Source: Entomomonas sp945283395 | GTDB lineage: Bacteria > Pseudomonadota > Gammaproteobacteria > Pseudomonadales > Pseudomonadaceae | Length of the DNA: 64,000 bases | Direction: 5' to 3' | Assembly (NCBI GenBank): GCA_946480835.1 | Contig: CAMLLC010000002.1 | Span: 359,644 to 423,643, forward strand | Part shown: positions 55,656-64,000 of the stretch, piece after piece | Layout: each line of letters begins with the position of its first letter | Position numbering within the stretch: position 1 is the first letter of the stretch | Notes under the pieces: generated by a model | What the model saw: only the letters and a program-made list of their open reading frames with translations | Databases searched by the model: none | What the model was told of the DNA's origin: nothing | Position numbers and translations under genes: made by a program

Positions 55656-57635
55656 ATGACAGATGGAAGTACTACCGCAAATACTGCTAATGTAACATCA
55701 ACAACTACACACACACCTGATAAGAAGTACCTTGCTTTTGACCTGCAGCGTGATGACTATGATAGAGGTAAAGCCACTAGAGAGGTACTAACACGAATTG
55801 CACAACTGATTGTAGATAAAGCAGCGCAAGATCTAAAAAAAGCACAAAATGCATTAAAAAAAGCTTCTGCAGCTGATAAAAAAGCAAGGCAAGCAGATGT
55901 TAATACAGCAGCTACAGCAAAGGCGACTGCAGATAAAGCATTACAGAATGCTAAAACAGCAACTCCAAGCAAAACAGATTATCGTTGGGCAAAAGAAAAT
56001 AATCCAACGTATACGGCAAATGTTGAGTCAGCCGCTGACAATAAAAATAGCGTCGCTACCGTTAAAATACCTGAACCCGTCATGGAGCTACAAAAAGACC
56101 TCAAAAAATTAGGCTTCTTGATTGTAGGAGCACCCAATGGCGTATTTACTCGAGAAACAGAATGGGCTGTACGAGAGTTTCAAATCTATGCAAAAATGGA
56201 ACAAGTAGCTAGAGTAAAAACGGATTTACAAGAAACGGCATTGGATAAAATAGTGGTTCCAAAAGATCAAGAAAATGATATATCCCCCTATGTCTACTCT
56301 CTTGAGAGAGTAACTAATGGTAAAAAATATACAGGAAAAGTGAGTGGTGTTGTCAATCAACAAACGAGAGATGCCATTGAGTATTGGTTATTAAACCATT
56401 ATCGTTGTCCAGTAGTGGCGGAGGTTTGGTCATCAAAAATAGACCCTAAAACGAAGAAAACAACCTATCATTTGAGTAAATCTAATGTTTGGCTAGCCAA
56501 AGAGCTAGCCAACAAAGAAAAAGTCTATATTAGAGACTTTACAAGTTACTATGAGTATCCATCAACACGCTCGGCGACAAAGAGACAATTATTAGCAACA
56601 AGAACGACGAGTATGTGGGGAGGGTTTGTTACATGGCAAGAAGACTCATGGCAGGCCGATTCAAAAATTTTACCTCAAACCCTAATCCCTAACGTAACAG
56701 CCGTAAGTAATTTAACAGGAACACAAATAGACTCGGCGAGAACATCTACATACCGAGTGGTAGGGGCTATTAGTGAAGTCGAACCATTAAAACATTTTGA
56801 CTGCCTAAATACCTATGATAATGCTCTGTTATCTTTTGGTATTTGTCATTGGACATTGGGGTTAGGTAGTAATAGTAAATACGATATCGGTGAAGCTGGT
56901 GCATTTCTAGCGTATCTAAAAACAAAATACGCTACGGCTTATGATAAAGCTATTGGTTTTTTTGGTATCCAACCCAATGAGACTTGGATAAAATTAAATA
57001 CAGGCAGTGAGTTTTCTTTTGCTTGTTGGCTGCAATGGCAAACTGAAACAGATTATGCTGATATTGATAACAGCTTAGTCAGTAAAGTTGGAGATGCTAG
57101 CTGGCTACAATCAATTCATTGGTATTTTAGATTTTCGATGGCGGGGCGTACTATTAAAGATTTCCGTTATGCCATGTGGGATATGTCAAGAATTAGGTTA
57201 AAAGGTATTTATAAATTCAAAAGAAAAATTACCAAACTAAATGGACATGAAACAGCCCTAGGCGATATTTTTACCTCAGAAAAGGCGATGGCTATTTTAT
57301 TACGTTGGCATATACATAGACCATCACATTTAACATTATTAGAAAATAAATATTTAGATGAAGTTGTAACAGAAGCTTTTGCAGTAACAACTTATAATAA
57401 GGCAACGGTTACTTGGGGAACAGACTCAAGTAAATGGACAGATACCCATGAAGCTATTTTGTTTGAAAAATTACTAGCAAAAGCAAAAGACAAAGACCCT
57501 AATGCTGGAGATACTTTTGATACAGTTAGCACATGGCCTCATATAGGAACTAAACAAGAAGATACAGATCATAAGGATTTGGGAGCCTTAAAGGCAGCAC
57601 GTAACTCCTTTAAATTTTATTCTGATGGTCTATAG
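55656..57635 (+). CDS. Putative T6SS peptidoglycan-degrading effector
   Basis: A 659-residue protein encoded directly behind vgrG. There is no signal peptide, as expected for T6SS cargo. Residues about 50-105 are an Ala/Lys-rich coiled coil. A PG_binding_1-like domain is at about 141-180 (LQKDLKKLGFLIVGAPNGVF), with a second helical repeat of it near 230-247 (SGVVNQQTRDAIEYWL). From about 365, GAISEVEPLKHFDCLNTYDN followed by ALLSFGICHWTLG resembles the active-site region of lysozyme-superfamily hydrolases, with Glu374 or Glu376 as candidate acid and YD at 387-388. Position, cell-wall-binding domains and a secreted neighbour all suggest a periplasm-acting wall hydrolase. The enzyme class is inference; I cannot assign a named effector family. 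Confidence 0.65.
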   Translation: MTDGSTTANTANVTSTTTHTPDKKYLAFDLQRDDYDRGKATREVLTRIAQLIVDKAAQDLKKAQNALKKASAADKKARQADVNTAATAKATADKALQNAKTATPSKTDYRWAKENNPTYTANVESAADNKNSVATVKIPEPVMELQKDLKKLGFLIVGAPNGVFTRETEWAVREFQIYAKMEQVARVKTDLQETALDKIVVPKDQENDISPYVYSLERVTNGKKYTGKVSGVVNQQTRDAIEYWLLNHYRCPVVAEVWSSKIDPKTKKTTYHLSKSNVWLAKELANKEKVYIRDFTSYYEYPSTRSATKRQLLATRTTSMWGGFVTWQEDSWQADSKILPQTLIPNVTAVSNLTGTQIDSARTSTYRVVGAISEVEPLKHFDCLNTYDNALLSFGICHWTLGLGSNSKYDIGEAGAFLAYLKTKYATAYDKAIGFFGIQPNETWIKLNTGSEFSFACWLQWQTETDYADIDNSLVSKVGDASWLQSIHWYFRFSMAGRTIKDFRYAMWDMSRIRLKGIYKFKRKITKLNGHETALGDIFTSEKAMAILLRWHIHRPSHLTLLENKYLDEVVTEAFAVTTYNKATVTWGTDSSKWTDTHEAILFEKLLAKAKDKDPNAGDTFDTVSTWPHIGTKQEDTDHKDLGALKAARNSFKFYSDGL

Positions 57636-57650
57636 CGAGGAATATTAAGT

Positions 57651-58493
57651 ATGAAAAAAAGCGTATTTTGTTTACTGATCATATTTACTTTACCAGTATT
57701 AGCTGATAATTGTGCCATCAGTGCTGACTTAGTGGTAAGTTTTAAAGGGGCAGCCACTATTTCTTGCAAGACCAATCAGAAGTGTTTAACTAAGCAAGTG
57801 ATCATCCCTTTTAAATTATATTTACAAAATGATGATTTAGAGCAGCCATTTCCTAGCACAAGTTATCTATCAACAAAAGACCTATCAATAGAATCTTGTT
57901 ATACAGATGATTTTACAACGAAATATGATATAGATTTATTTTCGCTAGAAAAAATACTAAGTGATCGATCTGATGAAAGAGATAAAAGAAAACCTTATGT
58001 ACGATTTAGTGAAGAATATACAGATGAAACAGTATGGACTGCTCAAAGTATACCAGATATAACCCCTCCTGTGCTGGGTAGCAATGGAGATTTTTTTGTA
58101 TTAAGACAGAGTACGAATAAATATAGAGAGCAAGGCTTTTTATATTCATTCAACATAAGTAATAACAATATCAAATTTAAGTTTAGAGAATCTTTTGATA
58201 TCTCTTATGGATTTGATAACTCATTTTATGTAAAAGATGATCCATTATTTGAAAAGCATAAAGAGTTTGACGATGAAAATGTATTAGTTTTGGGCAAGTA
58301 TGGCGATGATCGTGTGTTTGTTAAAATAGATGATGAAAATAAAACAGATAAGACTTATCAAACATGTTTATATAACTTTAGTTATAATTTATCAAAAGGA
58401 GCCTATGATTTTAATAAAAAAGACTGTGTTATTTATAAAGACTACATTATAAATCAAGATTTATATAATAAAACTTATGGTCTTAATAAGTAA
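57651..58493 (+). CDS. Candidate periplasmic immunity protein
   Basis: A 280-residue protein with a clear signal peptide (MKKSVFCLLIIFTLPVLADN, probable cleavage after the ALA-like LA). The mature part is acidic and beta-rich by eye, with cysteines in the pattern NCAIS, SCKTNQKC, ESCYT, QTCLY and KDCVI suggesting disulfides in the periplasm. I recognise no family. It lies 15 bases behind the putative wall-degrading effector and ends at a terminator-like hairpin. The place and export signal are those of immunity proteins that protect the producer's own wall, but this is inference. Confidence 0.55.
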   Translation: MKKSVFCLLIIFTLPVLADNCAISADLVVSFKGAATISCKTNQKCLTKQVIIPFKLYLQNDDLEQPFPSTSYLSTKDLSIESCYTDDFTTKYDIDLFSLEKILSDRSDERDKRKPYVRFSEEYTDETVWTAQSIPDITPPVLGSNGDFFVLRQSTNKYREQGFLYSFNISNNNIKFKFRESFDISYGFDNSFYVKDDPLFEKHKEFDDENVLVLGKYGDDRVFVKIDDENKTDKTYQTCLYNFSYNLSKGAYDFNKKDCVIYKDYIINQDLYNKTYGLNK

Positions 58494-58534
58494 TAAAAAA
58501 TATTCTTTTTAAAATATATTTTTTAATTACACCC

Positions 58535-58575
58535 AAAAGAATACGCCAGAATGAATACAAAAAGCGTATTCTTTT
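58535..58575 (+). terminator. Terminator-like hairpin behind the immunity candidate
   Basis: AAAAGAATACGC (58535-58546) and GCGTATTCTTTT (58564-58575) form a perfect 12-bp stem with a 17-base loop, 41 bases behind the stop codon. The right arm supplies four T; the loop is long for a strong terminator. Confidence 0.65.
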
Positions 58576-58756
58576 AGGTTGCGTACATTTTTCTAAATAA
58601 GTACTCTTGATTTTATAATGTAACTGATATGTACGTAATATAAATCAATTTAAATAAATGTTAATATATCTTAATATAATATTAACTAATTGATTTATAT
58701 ATTTAAATACACCTAAATCAATGTAAGTAAATCTCAGTAAATGTACTGGGCTACTT

Positions 58757-59120
58757 ACTCATAATCCGTTGGTCGAAGGTTCGAGTCCTGCTGGGCCCAC
58801 CATTTAAAAGCCAGTAATTTTAATAGATTGCTGGCTTTTTTATTGTCTATCATAAACGGATAGTTCCCCATAAATTTTATTGCTGTTCCCCATCTTTATT
58901 ATTTTTGGTTATGTTAAGAGGTGTTACTTCTTGGCCTTTTCTTATATAAACCATTTTAGTTATTTGTTCTCTTGTGTGGCCTAACAGCATAGATGCTGCT
59001 GATAAATCTTTAATATCGCTAGCTGCTTTAGGTCTTACATCTTTAAATTGGAAATCTTTTATTTTATCAGCTAGATAGGTATCGTTTTTTTCTAATGCCT
59101 CGTTTAAAGCTAATGACCTA
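58757..59120. repeat. Right direct repeat of the island (attR-side)
   Basis: A second copy of 50810-51172. It begins within the tRNA (ACTCATAATCCG onward), with one C-to-A change in the T-arm region, and includes CCA, the tRNA terminator and an integrase 3' end. The sequence before it is unrelated to a tRNA 5' half, so this is the displaced tRNA 3' end expected at the far side of an integrated element. Distance between the copies is about 7.95 kb. Confidence 0.85.
58877..59119 (-). pseudogene. Integrase remnant, 80 C-terminal codons
   Basis: The reverse strand reads RSLALNEALEKNDTYLADKI then DFQFKDVRPKAASDIKDLS, ASMLLGHTREQITKMVYIR and ends in NNKDGEQQ with TAA. It is nearly identical in protein to the end of the truncated integrase at 50947-51520, but with a different C-terminal tail, so it comes from a related, not identical, element. 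Similarity stops abruptly at 59120. The upstream part of the gene is lost. Confidence 0.75.
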
Positions 59121-59976
59121 CTAGTTATTTAGGGTGCTAAGATACTTGCTATGAGGGTAATCTAAAAGGAATAGGTAGACTTATCAACAAATCTTTATAG
59201 GGTCTTATTCCAAAGTGGTTCATTGTAGCTATATAAGACTGAAATACCTATTGCAGCAACAGACTTCTTAATAACAAAATACTTCTTATAAAGCATATGA
59301 TCTGGCAACCTTAATTTATGGAAAAACTGATTTGGGCACAGAAAAAATTAACTCAAATCCAGACTGACCGATACTCTTTAAAAACATGGAGTATCATATT
59401 TGATCTGAGCCACTTTAGAAAAATAGCGTAAACACTACAACTATGTTTGGCACTAAATTATTTACCACCTATTGAATATGTTAAACAAGAGGTTTATCAG
59501 AATTATATCAATGATGCCGTGGTATTATTGCTTGGGACGGGGCAGATCTTGGTTAACTTTATTCCCTAATTCTTATAGTTGATCTGCTATTATAGCATCC
59601 TTGTATCCTTGGTTTTTTTGTTCGCTTTTTTATAAAATTAAAAACCCCAATTAATTGAATTAAATAAAAATTAGATAAAATGAAAACGTTAAATTGTTTT
59701 ATAGATATTTAGATGTATAAATTTTTATTTCACTTGACTGTTGATGCAGTCAATTAAATACTAAAAAAATTAAAATAGTCTGATTAAATTTATAAAAGGT
59801 AGCTTGAGGGAAAAGCGGTAGTTAACTTTTCAGTATTAGTTATACTCTTACCAGTACTACCTTAAGTAGATAATAAATAGTACGATATGGATACAATAAT
59901 AAATATGATGTTAATTTATTATTGATATAATATCCTTCTTATCAAATTATTTTCCTTAATATAAGCTTTAAATGAA
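59121..59976. other. Decayed DNA right of the island
   Basis: About 850 bases with no intact gene. Around 59460-59569 the forward frame reads YLPPIEYVKQEVYQNYIN before a stop, which resembles the C terminus of some transposases. On the reverse strand near 59205-59325, LPDHMLYKKYFVIKKSV is open briefly. The rest is AT-rich. It looks like the graveyard of a second element beyond attR. Confidence 0.4.
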
Positions 59977-61122
59977 ATGATCCGAACCTATTCTTTTCCA
60001 ATATTATTAGTGAGTTTACTTTTTGTAGCTATATCACTATCGGCATTGAATACTCAGACGCCTTTGTGGCTGGTGGATGCGAATGTTGCCATGTGGCAAA
60101 TAGGTATGGTGGGAACAAGTTATTTTATAGGAAATTTAGTAGGCACCTTAATTGCTAACTGGTTCATATCAAAAATTAATGTTAAACAGACTTATACTTG
60201 TGTTTGTCTGTTATTTGCATTTGCAACTTTGGGAATGGGTTTATCAGTTAATGTGGTATGCTGGTCTTTTTTCAGATTTTTAATTGGTATTGCTTGTGCA
60301 GTAACATGGATTATTGTTGAAAGTAGTATATTAGTTACCAGTAAAGCCAACAATCGTAGCAAAATGATAGCTATTTATATGACTACTTATTATTTAGGCT
60401 CTGTTCTTGGACTAAAGTTATTGCATTATTTTCCTAAGTCTATTTTGTATTTTGCATTAGTGATTGTAGTGTTAATGGCTTTAGCTATTTTATTTATCCT
60501 TTTTACCCATTATCATTTGCCTTCCAGAAAAACTAGAGTGTTTAATATCTTGCCTATGATTAAATTTCAGCCAGCTAGATTAGGGTTAGTAGGATGTATT
60601 ATTTCTGGTATGGTGATTGGGGCGATTTATTCTCTTTTACCTGCTTACTATTATCAATTAGGGTTTACTGATGATGAAGTTAGTAATTGGATAATCTTAG
60701 TCATTGCTAGTGGGCTTATTGCCCAGATGCCGATAGGATTTTTTGCGAATAAATATGGGACATCCTCGGTATTAATAGTAGAGACTCTCTTGTTTACTGT
60801 AGCCTGTTTTATGATTATTAATAATTATTGGCTAATATTTGCCACTATCGTTGTTGGTGCTACTATTTTTACTGTTTATCCTTTATCCATGTCTTGGGCT
60901 TGTAGTACAGTAGATAAGAGTAATATTGTATTAATGAATCAAACCATGTTATTAGTTAACACTATAGGCTGCTTAATAGCTCCAGCCATTATTTCTCTAT
61001 TTATGGATAAATGGGGCAATAACTTTTTATTCATTTGCTTTATGGGGATTGCTATCTATTTTATGATAATACTGATGGTAAAAAGAAATAATCATTCTCA
61101 ATTTTCTGTTCACTCTAAATAA
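59977..61122 (+). CDS. ycaD: YcaD-like MFS transporter
   Basis: A 381-residue major facilitator protein with twelve helices. The first part closely matches E. coli YcaD in pattern: ALNTQTPLWLVDANVAMWQI, GTSYFIGNLVGTLIANW, then the segment TWIIVESSILVTSKANNRSK and MTTYYLGSVLG. The substrate is unknown. It is a single gene between the decayed island edge and the amino-acid permease operon. Confidence 0.8.
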   Translation: MIRTYSFPILLVSLLFVAISLSALNTQTPLWLVDANVAMWQIGMVGTSYFIGNLVGTLIANWFISKINVKQTYTCVCLLFAFATLGMGLSVNVVCWSFFRFLIGIACAVTWIIVESSILVTSKANNRSKMIAIYMTTYYLGSVLGLKLLHYFPKSILYFALVIVVLMALAILFILFTHYHLPSRKTRVFNILPMIKFQPARLGLVGCIISGMVIGAIYSLLPAYYYQLGFTDDEVSNWIILVIASGLIAQMPIGFFANKYGTSSVLIVETLLFTVACFMIINNYWLIFATIVVGATIFTVYPLSMSWACSTVDKSNIVLMNQTMLLVNTIGCLIAPAIISLFMDKWGNNFLFICFMGIAIYFMIILMVKRNNHSQFSVHSK

Positions 61123-61765
61123 TTAATTGGTTATGTATATTTGTTTATAATTAATAGCAAATGGGAAAATTAAAGAAAATTGAAGCTCTTTTATTGGTTG
61201 TCAAGTTTCAATGTGATTAATTATTTTTGACTGAAAATTTTTGTTGAGCTCATGATGTTTTTATAGAAAAACAAGGTACTAAAACAAAGTAGCAAATTAC
61301 TATGTTTATATCATTATAATGTACATAAAACTCTTAATAACATGTCTAAATATTATTTACGCGTTTACATCTAATAAATAACAGTTATAGAAAAAATTTC
61401 TATTTTATGCCTTACATTTGCTACTAATTATACTTAAAAAATCTATGTTTTTATAAGATGTTTATTCGTTGATTCAAGAAAAACAAATTATTAAATAAAG
61501 TTATTATAGTAGAATGAAATATTTTATTACAAATATTTTTATAAGCTTGAATAAGTTATTTTTCAATAAGTTAATAACATTGATTTAATTAATTTAAAGT
61601 TGATTAAACATCTTGACATAAAATAATATAGGTTTAATACTAATATCCGTAATTCTGAAAAAATGAATGACTTGTAAATGTAGTAGTGATTCATACGCTA
61701 TCTAATTTCTTTCATTTATATTTTAACATGTAGTAAAAATCCAACTCATATAGAAGCTTAAAAAG
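61123..61765. other. Intergenic, no gene seen
   Basis: About 640 very AT-rich bases, with stops in all frames at short distance. It must contain the promoter of the permease-creatininase operon. No RNA gene, repeat or clear operator is visible. Confidence 0.5.
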
Positions 61766-63106
61766 ATGGAAATGAATAGAGATTTAAAACCAAGACATTT
61801 AACGATGATTTCTATCGGCGGTGTTATTGGTGCTGGTTTTTTCTTGGGGGCAGGGCAAGCTATTTCTTTAACAGGATCAAGTGTTGTTCTAGCGTATTTA
61901 TTAGGTGGGCTTATAACCCTTTTCATAATGATGTTACTTTCTGAAATGGCTGTGGCGAATCCTGTTTCAGGTTCATTTCAGGTTTATGCTAGAGAGGCTT
62001 TTGGGCCATATTTTGGCTTTATTACAGGTTGGACTTATTGGTTAGCATTTTTAATCGGACCTGCATCAGAGGCAATTGCCGCTGGAACTTTTCTTAACTT
62101 ATGGTTTCCGGAAATCCCTATTTGGGTCTTCTGTCTTATAGTCGCAGGTTCACTTACTTTAGTTAATATGATAGGAGTGCATTTATTTGGTGAGGTAGAA
62201 TTTTGGCTAAGCATAGTAAAGGTTGTGGCCCTTTTAGCTTTTATTATTTGTACTCTCTATGCTCTAGGATTTAGAGATAGTAGTGTAGCTAGTGTGGCTA
62301 ATTTTTCTAATAGTGATTCATCTTTCTTTGCCTATGGTATAAGCGGATTTATTGCCTCTATGCTCATTGTTATTTTTTCGTTTGGTGGAACTGAAGCAAT
62401 AGGAACAGCAGCTGGAGAAAGTAAGAATCCTGAACAAGATATTCCTAAAACTATTAGAGGAACAGTATTACGTATTTCAGTTTTATATGTTTTATCTATT
62501 GGTGTATTGCTTTGCGTGTTACCTTGGCAACAAGCGGGGACAGCATCCAGCCCCTATGTTGATGCCTTTGGCATTTTAGGCGGGCCAGTCGCTAAAAATA
62601 TCATGAATTTTGTTGTGTTAACGGCGGCTTTATCTTGTATAGATACAGGAGTATATGCAACTTCAAGAATGTTACATTCGCTTGCTTGTGATAAGTATTT
62701 CCCATCATGGTTTGCTGAACTACATGTAAAACACAAAACACCTAATAATGCAATACTTATAAGTAGCTTAGTTTTATTCTTAGGGGCTCTTATAGCAATT
62801 TTATCACCACAAGCATTTACTATTTTAGCTAGTATTTCTGGTTTTGGTTTTATTTTTACTTGGCTTATGATTGCGTTATCACAACGTAAATTACGGCCAA
62901 AATATGCTAGTAAAAATAAGCTTAAATATCGTGCACCTTTTGCCTCAATTGTGCAGCCTATTACAGTTATTTGCTTAGTGTTAGTGTTGGTGGGGCAGAT
63001 TTTTTCAGAGGATGGAAGAGTAACATTAATTGCAGGTATCGCGTGGTTACTTTTTTGTTCAGTTTATTATTTCTCAGTAGCTAAAAAGAAAGGTGTATCA
63101 AAATGA
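61766..63106 (+). CDS. APC-family amino acid permease
   Basis: A 446-residue inner-membrane transporter of the amino acid-polyamine-organocation superfamily, with twelve hydrophobic segments. The N terminus LTMISIGGVIGAGFFLGAGQ is the substrate-binding unwound helix 1 of this family; FSFGGTEAIGTAAGESKNPE is the helix 6-7 signature of the AAT subgroup (GabP/ProY/CycA type). Two in-frame ATG codons (61766 and 61772) can start it. Its TGA stop overlaps the ATG of the next gene by four bases, so transport and the amidohydrolase are translationally coupled. The substrate is unknown. Confidence 0.85.
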   Translation: MEMNRDLKPRHLTMISIGGVIGAGFFLGAGQAISLTGSSVVLAYLLGGLITLFIMMLLSEMAVANPVSGSFQVYAREAFGPYFGFITGWTYWLAFLIGPASEAIAAGTFLNLWFPEIPIWVFCLIVAGSLTLVNMIGVHLFGEVEFWLSIVKVVALLAFIICTLYALGFRDSSVASVANFSNSDSSFFAYGISGFIASMLIVIFSFGGTEAIGTAAGESKNPEQDIPKTIRGTVLRISVLYVLSIGVLLCVLPWQQAGTASSPYVDAFGILGGPVAKNIMNFVVLTAALSCIDTGVYATSRMLHSLACDKYFPSWFAELHVKHKTPNNAILISSLVLFLGALIAILSPQAFTILASISGFGFIFTWLMIALSQRKLRPKYASKNKLKYRAPFASIVQPITVICLVLVLVGQIFSEDGRVTLIAGIAWLLFCSVYYFSVAKKKGVSK

Positions 63107-63885
63107 AAAAGACAATGTTAAATGAATTTACTGGTAAAGAAATAAAAGAATTATTAAATTCAGGTAAAGAAATAACGGCTATCGTAAGTTTTGGTAGCTG
63201 TGAATGTCATGCTGATCATTTACCTTTAGGGCCTGATTACTTTGTACCTGAAGAGGTGGCTAGACGAGTAGCCAATAAATTAGATGATGTCATTGTTGTA
63301 CCTTGTACCCCTTTTGGAACATCAATTCATTATAATTCATTTCCTATGTCTATTTCTCTACGTTTTGAAACAAATATTATGCTGGCAGAAGATATATTTA
63401 CTAGCTTAATTAGACATGGCATTAAACAAATTGTCGTTATTAATGGACATGACGGTAATATTCCTGTTATAGAGATAGCAGCAAGAAATATTAAAGAACA
63501 ACATCATGAAGTATCCATTATTTATATTCCAGCTTGGTGGGATATGGTGGGTAAAAAGCTCGGAAATGATTTCTTTGATAGTTGGAATCATACTGGTTTA
63601 GGACATGGTGGAGAGGGTGAAACTTCTGCCGTAATGGCTGTTAAACCTGATTTAGTAGATTTAGATGCTGCTGTTTGTCAAATTCCTAACGATGTTTTTG
63701 ATGATTATGGTATCACTTATATTTGGGATATTGCAGAAATTACTGAAACAGGAGCTACTGGTGACCCACGATGTGCTACCTTAGAAAAAGGTAATCAAAT
63801 TATTGATTGTTTGGTTAATACTATTGTTGAGATTATCGAAAAATTGAATAAAACAAGCTGGAAATACTCATTAAGAAAGATATAA
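63103..63885 (+). CDS. Creatininase-family amidohydrolase
   Basis: A 260-residue protein of the creatininase family, metal-dependent hydrolases acting on cyclic amides such as creatinine. Metal-site motifs: SFGSCECHADHLPLGPD (family pattern GSxExHGxHLPLGTD), VVINGHDGN and GHGGEGETSAVMAV. Known members also act in riboflavin/F420 synthesis and in mycofactocin. Coupling to an amino-acid permease suggests that it opens or hydrolyses the imported compound. The actual substrate cannot be told. Confidence 0.85.
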   Translation: MKKTMLNEFTGKEIKELLNSGKEITAIVSFGSCECHADHLPLGPDYFVPEEVARRVANKLDDVIVVPCTPFGTSIHYNSFPMSISLRFETNIMLAEDIFTSLIRHGIKQIVVINGHDGNIPVIEIAARNIKEQHHEVSIIYIPAWWDMVGKKLGNDFFDSWNHTGLGHGGEGETSAVMAVKPDLVDLDAAVCQIPNDVFDDYGITYIWDIAEITETGATGDPRCATLEKGNQIIDCLVNTIVEIIEKLNKTSWKYSLRKI

Positions 63886-63959
63886 CAAGTTAATATAAAG
63901 CAGCTTTACGAATAAGCTAAAGCAATAGTTAGCTCAGTCTATTTATTGTGTGTGATTCA

Positions 63960-63988
63960 TAGAGATCGTTTCAATCTGGCGATCTCTA
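63960..63988. terminator. Inverted repeat behind the creatininase gene
   Basis: TAGAGATCG (63960-63968) pairs with CGATCTCTA (63980-63988) around an 11-base loop, 75 bases behind the stop codon. No T run follows on the + strand, so it may be a bidirectional or weak terminator. Confidence 0.45.
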
Positions 63989-64000
63989 AATCTAGCCTAT

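Overview
The window is AT-rich DNA from a gammaproteobacterium. Core gene orders are of the Pseudomonas type: pheS-pheT-ihfA, rpsU-dnaG-rpoD-tRNA-Ile2, pyrC-rnt, aat-bpt, and divergent phuR/phuSTUV heme genes. The low GC suggests a host-adapted, reduced lineage of Pseudomonadales; an insect-gut genus such as Entomomonas would fit, but that is inference. Decay agrees with this: a heme receptor and an MFS transporter each carry one in-frame stop, a degenerate tRNA copy lies beside rpoD, and integrase fragments persist.

Left part (1-24 kb): the end of an aromatic/aspartate aminotransferase; a broken CynX-like transporter; a TRL-like lipoprotein; the glyoxylate-bypass operon aceB-aceA-aceK with a divergent LysR regulator; DedA, DUF4186 and an MltB-type transglycosylase; a short arfA with an internal hairpin; rimB-rimK and a thioredoxin, divergent from trxB-aat-bpt; cytochrome b561; queD; and the heme uptake locus behind a candidate Fur box.

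Middle part (24-50.6 kb): unnamed membrane and exported proteins; ahpC-ahpF; ettA; a very large PilY1-like adhesin/pilus-tip protein standing alone; glyA; pheS-pheT-ihfA; crcB; rnt-pyrC; prmB; and the macromolecular-synthesis cluster rpsU-dnaG-rpoD. A 15-codon ORF with a strong ribosome binding site sits before rpsU.

Accessory region (50.8-60 kb): an island has used the 3' end of tRNA-Ile2(CAU). About 360 bp (tRNA 3' end, its terminator and the 3' end of an integrase gene) is repeated directly at 50810 and 58757. Between the copies lie a truncated integrase, an intact P4-type integrase and a three-gene type VI secretion cargo module: a VgrG with a C-terminal peptidoglycan-binding extension, a 659-residue putative cell-wall-degrading effector, and a secreted 280-residue protein that is the natural immunity candidate. 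No structural T6SS genes are present, so the module would have to serve a secretion apparatus encoded elsewhere. This is the most interesting and least described part of the window.

Right end (60-64 kb): a YcaD-like MFS transporter, then an overlapping pair encoding an APC-family amino acid permease and a creatininase-family amidohydrolase.
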